Origin: Prevotella sp. CAG:1092
GTDB lineage: Bacteria > Bacteroidota > Bacteroidia > Bacteroidales > Bacteroidaceae
Direction: 5' to 3'
Assembly: GCA_000436915.1 (NCBI GenBank)
Contig: HF994128.1
Location: 62,932 to 126,931 of the forward strand
DNA length: 64,000 nucleotides
Position 1 is the first letter of the stretch. Every line of letters begins with the position of its first letter. A program made the position numbers and the translations under genes. The notes beneath the pieces were generated by a model. The model saw nothing but the letters and a program-made list of their open reading frames with translations, was not told the DNA's origin and did no database searches. Positions 19,314 to 27,790 of the stretch are shown piece after piece.

Positions 19314-20645
19314 ATGGCTGACAATAATAACAAACCTACTATCCTCGACTTCGGCGAGGAAGAAAAAGGTAATAGCATAATAAAGGTCATCGGTGTAGGT
19401 GGTGGCGGTGGCAATGCCGTAAACCACATGTACCGTGATGGCATCCATGATGTTACATTCGTACTTTGTAACACAGACAACCAGGCGCTCAACGACTCTC
19501 CTGTTCCTGTACACCTGCAGCTTGGCAAAGAAGGACTTGGAGCTGGCAACAAGCCAGAACGTGCTCGTCAAGCAGCTGAAGAAACCATCGACGACATCAG
19601 AAACATGCTTAATGATGGTACAAAAATGGCTTTCATCACTGCAGGTATGGGTGGTGGAACTGGTACAGGTGCAGCTCCTGTCATCGCTCGTGTTAGCAAG
19701 GATATGGGTATCCTTACTGTTGGTATCGTAACAATACCTTTCAAGTTTGAAGGTCCAAAGAAAATCGACCAGGCTCTCGATGGTGTTGAGCAAATGGCTA
19801 AGCATGTAGACGCCTTGCTCGTTATCAACAACGAACGTTTGCGCGAGATATATCCCGACCTTGCTGTACTTGATGCTTTTGCTAAGGCCGACGACACATT
19901 GAGCGTAGCTGCTAAGAGTATTGCTGAGATCATTACCGTTCACGGACTCATCAACCTTGACTTCAACGATGTTAAGACAGTGCTTAAAGATGGCGGTGTA
20001 GCTATAATGAGTACAGGTTTCGGACAGGGAGAAGGCAGAGTAAAGAATGCTATAGAAGATGCCCTCAACTCTCCTTTGCTCAACGACAACGATGTATTCA
20101 ATTCTAAGAAGATTCTTCTTTCTATAACCTTCTCAAGCAATCAAGGCAAGTCGGCTGGTCTTACCATGGACGAGATGAATGACGTCAACGACTTCATGGC
20201 TAAGTTTGGCGACGACTTCGAACTCAAATGGGGATTGGCTCTCGATCCAGATCTTGAAGATAAGGTTAAGGTTACCATCCTTGCAACAGGTTTCGGTATC
20301 GAAGATGTTGACGGAATGAGCAACCACAACCAAAAGCGCACACAGGAAGAGGCTGACCGCAGAGCAGAAGAGGCTGAGAAGAAGGCTGAAAAGCAAGATA
20401 GACGCAACAGATATTATAGAGACGACCCTAAGACACAAAACAAGCGTCGTCCACACATATATCTTTTCCGTCAGGAAGACCTCGACAACGAAGATGTAAT
20501 CCTTGCTGTAGAGAATACTCCTACCTACAAGCGTACACGTCAAACACTTGAAGAAATTCGTCGCCAGGCAAGTGGTATCACTATGGCTACCGAAGACAAG
20601 AAAGAACCAGTACAGGGCGTAATCAGTTTCTCAGACGAGGGATAA
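19314..20645 (+). CDS. ftsZ: Division tubulin homologue FtsZ
   Basis: 443 residues. The GTPase core has KVIGVGGGGGNAVNHM, the tubulin signature GGGTGTGAAPVIA and the T7 loop NLDFNDVKTVL. After about residue 335 a variable charged linker (Arg/Glu-rich, with QDRRNRYYRDDPK) leads to a short C-terminal segment, VQGVISFSDEG. FtsZ forms the cytokinetic ring. It is the last gene of the cluster and is followed by a hairpin. The gatB/yqeY gene that often follows ftsZ in Bacteroides is not here. Confidence 0.96.
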   Translation: MADNNNKPTILDFGEEEKGNSIIKVIGVGGGGGNAVNHMYRDGIHDVTFVLCNTDNQALNDSPVPVHLQLGKEGLGAGNKPERARQAAEETIDDIRNMLNDGTKMAFITAGMGGGTGTGAAPVIARVSKDMGILTVGIVTIPFKFEGPKKIDQALDGVEQMAKHVDALLVINNERLREIYPDLAVLDAFAKADDTLSVAAKSIAEIITVHGLINLDFNDVKTVLKDGGVAIMSTGFGQGEGRVKNAIEDALNSPLLNDNDVFNSKKILLSITFSSNQGKSAGLTMDEMNDVNDFMAKFGDDFELKWGLALDPDLEDKVKVTILATGFGIEDVDGMSNHNQKRTQEEADRRAEEAEKKAEKQDRRNRYYRDDPKTQNKRRPHIYLFRQEDLDNEDVILAVENTPTYKRTRQTLEEIRRQASGITMATEDKKEPVQGVISFSDEG

Positions 20646-20675
20646 AGATTATCGTTAACGGTCAAACACTATAAT

Positions 20676-20717
20676 AAAGACATATAGTAGCATCGCATGG
20701 TGCAACTATATGTCTTT
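20676..20717. terminator. Terminator between ftsZ and recO
   Basis: A perfect 13-bp stem (20676-20688 with 20705-20717) followed by TTTTCTTTT on the plus strand. It ends the dcw cluster and faces the convergent recO gene. Confidence 0.85.
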
Positions 20718-20761
20718 TCTTTTATGCCTACGTTATATATTATAGCGCTTTATAAAATATA

Positions 20762-21484
20762 TCAAAACAACTCTCTCAAAACATCAAGAGTATGCATCTC
20801 TGGGAAACTTGGTACATGGATGCTATAGTATTTCAGCAATACATCAAGCAATTGGTTGCGCTCTTGCCTTGACATTTTGAAAAGATGCATATTCTCATAA
20901 TTCATTCTTAGCAATGTCAACATCTTGCTTGCATCATTAGGCAACAACACGTCGGGATGAAAAGGATTTGATATACAAAATGTTCCGCTACGCAAATCGA
21001 AACAACAACCTTCTGTATAATCCTCTACGTTGGGCGAAAAACCAACAAACTTTGCAAGCCTCATCATAAAGACAAGATGGAAGTTGGAAATATGCTCTTC
21101 CTTACCATCAAGCCACTCCAAACTCGACCTTATATAATTATATAATAATGAGTTGCGCTGCTCATCCCTCGTAACGGCACAGAGAAATTCAGACAGAAAC
21201 ATCACGATACACATTTTCGAAGGATCTGTCATCATTGAACTATAAGGAAAAGCCAACGATGCAGACTTCAACGATTGCAGACTTCTGGTCTGTCTCACAT
21301 CAAGTTCAATATCAAGCAAAGTGAACGGTTGAAAGAATGAGCGACGAAAACGAGCCTTAGGAGAATTGGAAACAGATGCCACTACCGACACTCGTCCCAA
21401 TTCCTCAGTAAATAGGTCAATAATAAATTTATTATCCCCATATTTCACCATTTTAAGCACTAACGCTTGTGTTTTTGTCAACAT
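20762..21484 (-). CDS. recO: DNA repair protein RecO
   Basis: 240 residues from the ATG at 21484; an upstream in-frame ATG at 21514 lies before the promoter element and was rejected. It opens with TQALVLKMVKYGDNKFIIDLFTEE in the OB-fold domain typical of RecO and continues into an all-helical C-terminal domain. The Cys-based zinc motif of some RecO proteins is reduced to single cysteines here. RecO helps load RecA with RecR/RecF during gap repair. It is transcribed toward ftsZ. Confidence 0.85.
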   Translation of the reverse strand: MLTKTQALVLKMVKYGDNKFIIDLFTEELGRVSVVASVSNSPKARFRRSFFQPFTLLDIELDVRQTRSLQSLKSASLAFPYSSMMTDPSKMCIVMFLSEFLCAVTRDEQRNSLLYNYIRSSLEWLDGKEEHISNFHLVFMMRLAKFVGFSPNVEDYTEGCCFDLRSGTFCISNPFHPDVLLPNDASKMLTLLRMNYENMHLFKMSRQERNQLLDVLLKYYSIHVPSFPEMHTLDVLRELF

Positions 21485-21491
21485 ATCAGTG

Positions 21492-21499
21492 CAAAAGTA
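21492..21499 (-). promoter_or_regulatory. -7 promoter element of recO
   Basis: The minus strand reads TACTTTTG, matching TAnnTTTG, only 7 bases before the recO ATG. That predicts an almost leaderless message. The -33 site is unclear. Confidence 0.5.
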
Positions 21500-21538
21500 C
21501 AAAAAATCAAGCATTTATGAAAAATTTCTCTCGAAAAA

Positions 21539-21570
21539 TTTGCAGCATTAAAATAAATGCAGTACCTTTG
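21539..21570 (+). promoter_or_regulatory. Promoter of tRNA-Glu (and probably rpsT)
   Basis: TTTG at 21539-21542 and TACCTTTG at 21563-21570 are separated by 20 bases, a full match to the Bacteroidetes -33/-7 consensus. Transcription would start near 21577, about 13 bases before the tRNA. Confidence 0.85.
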
Positions 21571-21589
21571 CATCCGCTAAATAAACCAT

Positions 21590-21661
21590 GGTCCCTTCGT
21601 CTATCGGTTAGGACGAGAGATTTTCATTCTCTAAAGAGCAGTTCGATTCTGCTAGGGACTA
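21590..21661 (+). tRNA. tRNA-Glu (anticodon TTC)
   Basis: 72 bases fold as a cloverleaf. The acceptor stem is GGTCCCT with AGGGACT, with a G-T pair at the first position. The anticodon stem is AGAGA/TCTCT, with a 7-base loop holding TTC at 21623-21625. The T arm includes GTTCGATTC. No CCA is encoded. It sits 27 bases before rpsT and probably shares its transcript. Confidence 0.93.
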
Positions 21662-21688
21662 CAAGAAAATAAAAAGAATAAGATAAAG

Positions 21689-21943
21689 ATGGCAAATCAC
21701 AAATCATCAGTTAAAAGAATTCGTCAGACGAAGACTAAGACTTTGCACAATAAGTATTATGCAAAGACAATGCGCAACGCTGTACGTAAGCTTCGCGCTA
21801 TGACTGACAAGGAAGAGGCTGTAAAGCTCTATCCTACAGTACAGAAGATGCTTGACAAGTTGGCTAAGACCAACATCATCCACAAGAACAAGGCTGCAAA
21901 CTTGAAGTCAAGCCTCGCCCTTCACATCAACAGCTTGGGCTAA
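21689..21943 (+). CDS. rpsT: 30S ribosomal protein bS20
   Basis: 84 residues, very basic, opening [21 protein letters not shown], the usual bS20 start. The rest forms the three-helix bundle that binds the 5' and 3' minor domains of 16S rRNA. It follows tRNA-Glu and is closed by a hairpin at 21982-22011. Confidence 0.95.
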   Translation: MANHKSSVKRIRQTKTKTLHNKYYAKTMRNAVRKLRAMTDKEEAVKLYPTVQKMLDKLAKTNIIHKNKAANLKSSLALHINSLG

Positions 21944-21981
21944 TTATAGGCTTTGGCTGCAAATGGCAGACAAAAGATAAA

Positions 21982-22011
21982 TAGGTCATAAACCTTGCGG
22001 TTTATGACCTA
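21982..22011 (+). terminator. rpsT terminator
   Basis: A perfect 13-bp stem (21982-21994 with 21999-22011) with a 4-base loop (TTGC), followed by a T-rich run. Confidence 0.9.
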
Positions 22012-22076
22012 ATTCTTTTTATACACCCACCATTTCGTAACACATCAATTGCCAACGACTCAGATTAAGGGCAAAA

Positions 22077-22160
22077 AAGTATCACGTGATACTTCGCAAA
22101 GTATCACGTGATACTTTGCAAAGTAATACGTAATACTTGGGCAAGTATCATATGATACTT
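22077..22160. repeat. Four near-palindromes at an exact 22-bp period
   Basis: Units of 18 bases start at 22077, 22099, 22121 and 22143, separated by 4-base spacers (CGCA, TGCA, GGGC). Units 1 and 2 are identical perfect palindromes, AAGTATCACGTGATACTT. Unit 4 is a perfect palindrome with a CATATG core. Unit 3 (AAGTAATACGTAATACTT) is imperfect. The array lies between the rpsT terminator and the gyrB promoter, ending about 77 bases before the gyrB -7 element. A period of two helical turns would place bound proteins on one face. No function is known to me. Confidence 0.9.
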
Positions 22161-22237
22161 TTTTATGGCTATTTTTTAAAGATTTATTATATCAAAAATC
22201 AACCTTGAAAATATTTCGCTAATTCAATTATTTTTTA

Positions 22238-22245
22238 TATCTTTG
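22238..22245 (+). promoter_or_regulatory. -7 promoter element of gyrB
   Basis: TATCTTTG matches TAnnTTTG and lies 23 bases before the gyrB ATG. A -33 TTTG at the correct distance was not found. Confidence 0.6.
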
Positions 22246-22268
22246 CACAATATAAGCATTATATAAAA

Positions 22269-24239
22269 ATGGAAGAAAATCAGAACACAGAAAATAATTA
22301 TTCCGCCAGTAACATCCAGGTGCTGGAAGGTCTTGAGGCCGTTCGCAAGCGTCCTGCCATGTATATTGGCGATATTAGTGAGAAAGGTCTTCACCATCTT
22401 GTAAATGAGACTGTCGACAACTCTATCGACGAGGCTATGGCTGGTTATTGTACCGATATCGAGGTTACAATCAACGAAGACGAGTCTATCACCGTACAAG
22501 ACAACGGTCGTGGTATCCCTGTTGATATGCACGAGAAGTTACACAAGAGCGCCCTTGAGGTAGTAATGACTGTGCTCCATGCCGGAGGTAAGTTCGACAA
22601 GGGTTCTTACAAGGTCAGCGGTGGTCTCCATGGTGTTGGTGTAAGCTGTGTTAACGCGTTGTCTACCCACATGATGTCACAGGTATTCCGCAATGGCAAA
22701 ATCTATCAGCAGGAATACGAGAAAGGAAAGCCTTTGTATCCTGTAAAGGTGGTTGGCGAAACCAATCTCAGAGGTACTCGCCAACAGTTCTGGCCAGATC
22801 CAACAATCTTCACTACCACACACTATCAGTGGGATATCATCGCACGCCGTATGCGTGAGCTTGCTTACCTTAACGCAGGTATCCGCATCACTCTTCGCGA
22901 CCTTCGTCCAGACGAGGAAGGCAAGACAAAGGAAGAAGTTTTCCATGCAAAGGATGGTTTGAAGGAGTTTGTTCGCTACGTAGACCGTCACCGTCAGCAC
23001 TTGTTCGACGATGTAATCTATCTCAAGACAGAGAAAAACAATATTCCTATCGAGGTGGCTGTTATGTACAACACCGACTATTCAGAGAATATCCACTCAT
23101 ACGTCAACAATATCAACACCATAGAGGGCGGTACTCACCTCACAGGTTTCCGTATGGCTCTCACCCGCACTCTGAAAGCTTATGCAGAAGCCGACCCTAC
23201 TATCTCTAAGCAGATAGAGAAGGCAAAGGTAGATATTGCGCCAGAAGATTTCCGTGAAGGTCTTACTGCAGTTATCTCCATCAAGGTTGCCGAACCACAG
23301 TTCGAAGGTCAGACAAAGACAAAGCTTGGCAATAGCGAGGTGCAGGGTGCCGTTCAGCAGGCTGTTAACGAGGCCCTCTCTTACTATCTTGAGGAGCATC
23401 CTACAGAGGCTAAGCAGATTTGCGAAAAGGTGGTACTTGCTGCTACAGCTCGTATCGCAGCACGCAAGGCTCGCGAGAGCGTACAGCGCAAGACTGTTAT
23501 GACAGGTGGTGGATTGCCAGGCAAGCTTGCCGACTGCTCTAACAAGGATCCAAAGAATTGCGAAATATTCCTCGTCGAGGGTGACTCTGCGGGAGGTTCT
23601 GCTAAGCAGGGACGCGACCGCTATACACAAGCCATTCTTCCATTACGCGGAAAAATTCTTAACGTAGAAAAGGTACAATGGCACAAGGTATTCGAGGCTG
23701 AGTCTGTAATGAATATCATCCAGTCTATCGGAGTCCGCTTCGGTGTAGATGGCGAAGATTCTAAGGAGGCTAACACTGAAAAGTTGCGCTACGACAAGAT
23801 TATCATCATGACCGATGCCGATGTCGATGGTTCTCACATCGACACACTTATCATGACATTGTTCTATCGCTTCATGCCTAAGGTTATTCAGGAAGGTCAC
23901 CTCTACATCGCTACTCCTCCATTGTATAAGTGTACATACAAGAAATTCAGCGAGTATTGCTACACCGAGCAGCAGCGCCAGGCTTTCATCGACAAATATG
24001 TTGATGGTCGCGACGACGACAAGGCTTTGCACACACAGCGCTACAAAGGTCTTGGTGAGATGAACCCTTCACAGCTTTGGGAAACCACAATGGATCCTAA
24101 GAGCCGTCTGCTGAAGCAGGTTACTATCGAGAATGCTGCCGAGGCTGATGAGATTTTCTCTATGCTTATGGGCGACGATGTAGAGCCACGTCGTGAATTC
24201 ATAGAGAAGAATGCTACATATGCTAATATCGACGCATAA
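22269..24239 (+). CDS. gyrB: DNA gyrase subunit B
   Basis: 656 residues, the short Bacteroidetes form without the insertion seen in E. coli. The GHKL ATPase motifs are ETVDNSIDEAMAG, DNGRGIPVDMH and GGLHGVGVSCVNAL. The TOPRIM domain has EGDSAGGSAKQGRDR and DADVDGSHI, and the C-terminal YKGLGEMNPSQLWETTMDP distinguishes GyrB from most relatives. It supplies ATP hydrolysis and part of the cleavage core for negative supercoiling. ParE is the alternative but the length and C-terminal block favour GyrB. Confidence 0.93.
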   Translation: MEENQNTENNYSASNIQVLEGLEAVRKRPAMYIGDISEKGLHHLVNETVDNSIDEAMAGYCTDIEVTINEDESITVQDNGRGIPVDMHEKLHKSALEVVMTVLHAGGKFDKGSYKVSGGLHGVGVSCVNALSTHMMSQVFRNGKIYQQEYEKGKPLYPVKVVGETNLRGTRQQFWPDPTIFTTTHYQWDIIARRMRELAYLNAGIRITLRDLRPDEEGKTKEEVFHAKDGLKEFVRYVDRHRQHLFDDVIYLKTEKNNIPIEVAVMYNTDYSENIHSYVNNINTIEGGTHLTGFRMALTRTLKAYAEADPTISKQIEKAKVDIAPEDFREGLTAVISIKVAEPQFEGQTKTKLGNSEVQGAVQQAVNEALSYYLEEHPTEAKQICEKVVLAATARIAARKARESVQRKTVMTGGGLPGKLADCSNKDPKNCEIFLVEGDSAGGSAKQGRDRYTQAILPLRGKILNVEKVQWHKVFEAESVMNIIQSIGVRFGVDGEDSKEANTEKLRYDKIIIMTDADVDGSHIDTLIMTLFYRFMPKVIQEGHLYIATPPLYKCTYKKFSEYCYTEQQRQAFIDKYVDGRDDDKALHTQRYKGLGEMNPSQLWETTMDPKSRLLKQVTIENAAEADEIFSMLMGDDVEPRREFIEKNATYANIDA

Positions 24240-24259
24240 TTATCAAACAATAATACTAA

Positions 24260-24300
24260 AAGGGAACTCTGTAGGGCCACAATGGCTTCAGGGTTCCCTT
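24260..24300 (+). terminator. gyrB terminator
   Basis: A 12-bp stem with one G-T pair (24260-24271 with 24289-24300), followed by TTTTT. Confidence 0.85.
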
Positions 24301-24322
24301 TTTAAAAATCCTTTAAGCAGTA

Positions 24323-26713
24323 ATGAAACTATTATCTAAACCTTCGGCTATCCTACTTGCCTTGACAAGCTTCGGCAATGCCTATGCCGAACAACTACCT
24401 ATGCGACTATGGTACAATCGCCCTGCTGAGTATTTTGAAGAAGCCTTGCCTATCGGCAACGGCAAAATGGGAGCCATGATCTATGGTGGTGTTGACGACA
24501 ACACACTTTACCTCAACGACATCACACTATGGACAGGCAAACCTGTCGACCACAACCTCGACAAGGATGCTCACACATGGTTGCCAAAGGTGCGTGAAGC
24601 TCTTTTCAATGAAGACTATCGCAAGGCTGAAGACCTGCAGAAACATATCCAAGGTCCTAACAGCCAATACTATCAGCCACTTGCCACACTTCATATCTAC
24701 GATGAAATGGGCAAAAAAGCCACTAACTATTATCGTTCGCTAAGTATCGACAGCGCTATCTGTCGCGATTCATACACCATCAACGGTGTTAACTACAGTC
24801 GTGAATACTTTGCTTCAAACCCTGACAAGCTCATCGCTATTCGGCTGAAAGCAGACAAGCCAGGAGCTATCACGCAGCAAATAATGCTCACTGGTCAGAC
24901 TCCTCACAAGGTGAAAGCAAGCATCAATCAGCTCACTATGACTGGCCATGCAGTTGGCGATCCACTCAACTCAGTACACTTCTGCACCATCCTTCAGGCT
25001 AATGCCACAGATGGTACAATCAGCGCTACAGACTCTTCTTTATATATAAAAGGGGCAACAGACGTTACTATCTATATCGTAAACGAAACAAGCTTCAATG
25101 GCTCCGACAAGCATCCTGTTACTCAGGGCGCTCCATATATAGAAACTGCAGCCGACGACATTTGGCACACCAAGAACCATAAATACGATGACTTCTTATC
25201 GCGCCATGTTGCCGACTATAGCAAGTATTTCTCGCGCCTATCGTTCACCCTCGATGGAGCTAAATACAATTACGACATCCCTACCGACTCTTTGCTAAAG
25301 CAATATACCGATAAGGGTGGACAGAGCCGTTACCTCGAAATGCTATATATGCAATATGGCAGATATCTGCTCATTTCTTGTTCTCGTACACCTGGTGTAC
25401 CAGCCAACTTGCAAGGTCTGTGGGCAAACAAGCTATATTCGCCTTGGCGAAGCAACTATACTGTAAACATCAACCTTGAGGAAAACTATTGGCCAGCCGA
25501 AGTTGCCAACCTCTCTGAAATGGCAATGCCACTATGGGACTTCATGCAGCATTTGGCAAAGAATGGTAGCTACGTGGCTAAAAACTACTACGGTATAAAC
25601 CGCGGATGGTGTTCAAGCCATAATAGCGACCTATGGGCTATGGCAAACCCTGTAGGCGAGAAACATGAGAGTACCACATGGAGCAACTGGAACATGGGAT
25701 TAGTTTGGCTTTCGCAAGCTCTATGGGAACACTATGCCTTCACTATGGATAAGCAATTCCTTGCCAATACAGCTCTCCCTATTCTTAAAGGTGCAACTGA
25801 GTTCTGCGAAGATTGGCTCATAGAGAATCCTCACAAGAAGGGTGAACTCTTCACAGCTCCTTCTACAAGTCCTGAGAACAAATACCGCTTGTCTGATGGT
25901 TTCAAGGGTGGCACTTGCTATGGTGGTACTGCCGATCTCGCTATAATCCGCGAGCTATTCAACAACACCATTGCTGCAAACAAAATCTGTGATGGCACCA
26001 CATTGGCATCAGTAGAAGATAAGCTACAGCGCCTACATCCATACACCGTAGGCAAGATGGGGGACATCAACGAATGGTATTTCGATTGGGACGACGAAGA
26101 CTTCCAACATCGTCATCAGAGCCATCTCATCGGTCTATATCCAGGTCATCAGATAACTCCTATCAAGACTCCAGACCTTGCAAAGGCTTCTGTTCGTAGC
26201 CTCGAGATAAAGGGCGATATGACAACAGGATGGAGCACAGGATGGAGAATAAACCTTTGGGCTCGACTAAATCGTCCTGACCAAGCATACCATATTTATC
26301 AGAAATTGCTCACCTACGTGAGTCCTGATGAATACAAAGGTCCTGACCGTCGCAGAAGTGGAGGCACCTACCCTAACCTCTTCGATGCTCACCCACCATT
26401 CCAGATAGATGGCAACTTTGGTGGTACTGCAGGCGTTTGCGAGATGCTTGTGCAGAGTTCGCTTGAGCTAACTGCAGCCAACCAGCCAATAGCTACTATC
26501 ACCCTCCTTCCAGCATTGCCAAACGAATGGAGCAAGGGAGAAATAAAGGGTATCAAAGCTCGTGGCGGTTATACTATCGACATGAAATGGGCTAACGGCA
26601 AGGTTGTAGAGGCTATTATAACAGCTTCTGTCAACGGCAAAGCCACCGTCAACTACAATGGCTCATCGAAACAAATATCTCTCAAAGCAGGCAAAAAGAA
26701 AGTACTGAAATAA
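24323..26713 (+). CDS. Glycoside hydrolase family 95, probable alpha-L-fucosidase
   Basis: 796 residues with a signal peptide ending near AYA/EQ at about residue 22. It opens with the GH95 N-terminal block LWYNRPAEYFEEALPIGNGKMGAMI. The catalytic residues known for GH95 are recognisable: acid E518 in STSPEN, the paired N382 and N384 in VNINLEENYWPAE, and D696 in FQIDGNFGG. The family inverts alpha-1,2-L-fucosides, with some members acting on L-galactosides. A periplasmic or surface role in host- or plant-glycan trimming is inferred. The next gene encodes a GH78-like accessory protein. Confidence 0.9.
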   Translation: MKLLSKPSAILLALTSFGNAYAEQLPMRLWYNRPAEYFEEALPIGNGKMGAMIYGGVDDNTLYLNDITLWTGKPVDHNLDKDAHTWLPKVREALFNEDYRKAEDLQKHIQGPNSQYYQPLATLHIYDEMGKKATNYYRSLSIDSAICRDSYTINGVNYSREYFASNPDKLIAIRLKADKPGAITQQIMLTGQTPHKVKASINQLTMTGHAVGDPLNSVHFCTILQANATDGTISATDSSLYIKGATDVTIYIVNETSFNGSDKHPVTQGAPYIETAADDIWHTKNHKYDDFLSRHVADYSKYFSRLSFTLDGAKYNYDIPTDSLLKQYTDKGGQSRYLEMLYMQYGRYLLISCSRTPGVPANLQGLWANKLYSPWRSNYTVNINLEENYWPAEVANLSEMAMPLWDFMQHLAKNGSYVAKNYYGINRGWCSSHNSDLWAMANPVGEKHESTTWSNWNMGLVWLSQALWEHYAFTMDKQFLANTALPILKGATEFCEDWLIENPHKKGELFTAPSTSPENKYRLSDGFKGGTCYGGTADLAIIRELFNNTIAANKICDGTTLASVEDKLQRLHPYTVGKMGDINEWYFDWDDEDFQHRHQSHLIGLYPGHQITPIKTPDLAKASVRSLEIKGDMTTGWSTGWRINLWARLNRPDQAYHIYQKLLTYVSPDEYKGPDRRRSGGTYPNLFDAHPPFQIDGNFGGTAGVCEMLVQSSLELTAANQPIATITLLPALPNEWSKGEIKGIKARGGYTIDMKWANGKVVEAIITASVNGKATVNYNGSSKQISLKAGKKKVLK

Positions 26714-26752
26714 AGAGATCAACTATACAAAAGGAATATAATAAAATAAAAG

Positions 26753-27652
26753 ATGCGTAGAATATTGGTTATCATATCATGCATGTTGTCTACATTTATG
26801 GCAATGGCTCAAGAATACAACCTTCGTTGGATTTCCTCGCCATGCGTTGACTCTACTGCTCAGATATGGTTTCGCAACCAATACGTACATCATAAGAAAA
26901 TAAAGAAAGCTTACGTCTGCATAGCTACAACTGGCTATGCAGACCTTTATATAAATCGTCGCAACGCAAGTCGCAATTATCTTGCGCCATACCGACAGCC
27001 ATATTCCGACTACCCTGTTTCTACTACCTACGACATCACTCGCTTTTCGCGCCCTGATACCACTACCATTGCCGTATGGTATTCTCCTTCATATCCACAT
27101 ATCAACAATCGTCAGCTATCCCTCATCTATTACGGCACCTATCAGGATGGCTCATCGTTCTCTTTTGCTTCCGACGAATCGTGGCTATGCCGTCCATCAT
27201 GCTCGCAGTTTAACAGCAAAGGTAGTGAAACCATCGACGGTAGAATCGACAAAAATGAATGGAAAGCTAATCAAATCAACGACCTTGCACTATGGCAAGG
27301 ATGCAAAAAGCAGCCCATTTCATCGTCAGAATATCCCCATTCCACCGATAATCTCAATAATACCATAGAGAGCATCATTCCCTATCGCTATTTCGACATA
27401 GAGAAAGATACCATAACCTATGATTTCGGTTTGGGCTTCATAGGCTTTGCCCGTGTAACCCTTCGTGGTGCGAGAAAGGGCGAACGTATCTTCATCGGCG
27501 ATATGGAATATATCTGTAGCGGTCAGCTTGACGAGCAAGCTTGCCTTCGCTTTACCACAATGCCCGTCCGCAAACTAACTATCTATGGCGACAATAAGTT
27601 TCGTGCTGACCATATAGTAAATGTAGAAGGTATTAGTATAATAAGCCACTAA
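26753..27652 (+). CDS. GH78-like rhamnosidase N-terminal domains without catalytic domain
   Basis: 299 residues with a signal peptide (ILVIISCMLSTFMAMA). The start (LRWISSP, then IWFRNQY, and YADLYINRR with YLAPYRQPYSDYPVSTTYDIT) resembles the N-terminal beta-sandwich of family-78 alpha-L-rhamnosidases. A second beta domain ends with ITYDFGLGFIGFARVTLRGARKGERI, the rhamnosidase concanavalin-like domain. The protein stops where the (alpha/alpha)6 catalytic barrel should begin, so it is about a third of a normal GH78 enzyme. It could be a sugar-binding accessory to the upstream GH95 enzyme or a truncated gene; the clean signal peptide and full beta domains favour a stable protein. Confidence 0.6.
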   Translation: MRRILVIISCMLSTFMAMAQEYNLRWISSPCVDSTAQIWFRNQYVHHKKIKKAYVCIATTGYADLYINRRNASRNYLAPYRQPYSDYPVSTTYDITRFSRPDTTTIAVWYSPSYPHINNRQLSLIYYGTYQDGSSFSFASDESWLCRPSCSQFNSKGSETIDGRIDKNEWKANQINDLALWQGCKKQPISSSEYPHSTDNLNNTIESIIPYRYFDIEKDTITYDFGLGFIGFARVTLRGARKGERIFIGDMEYICSGQLDEQACLRFTTMPVRKLTIYGDNKFRADHIVNVEGISIISH

Positions 27653-27732
27653 TAAGGTATATTAATTCACACTTTATCAGAAGATTGGTAAGACAAATCG
27701 ACCAATTATCGACACTTTCTTATACCTTTCTG

Positions 27733-27762
27733 TTGACAATTCAACCAAATTATGTATATTTG
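27733..27762 (+). promoter_or_regulatory. Promoter of the AraC-family regulator
   Basis: TTG at 27733-27735 and TATATTTG at 27755-27762 with a 19-base spacer match the Bacteroidetes consensus. The ATG at 27791 lies 28 bases downstream. An in-frame ATG at 27752 overlaps the promoter and was rejected as the start. Confidence 0.75.
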
Positions 27763-27790
27763 CAAAAGAAACGGAAAAGAAAAAGGAAAA

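Noticed and set aside
22077..22160. CRISPR array
   Set aside because: The units are palindromes with 4-base spacers, far too short for CRISPR spacers, and no cas genes are present.
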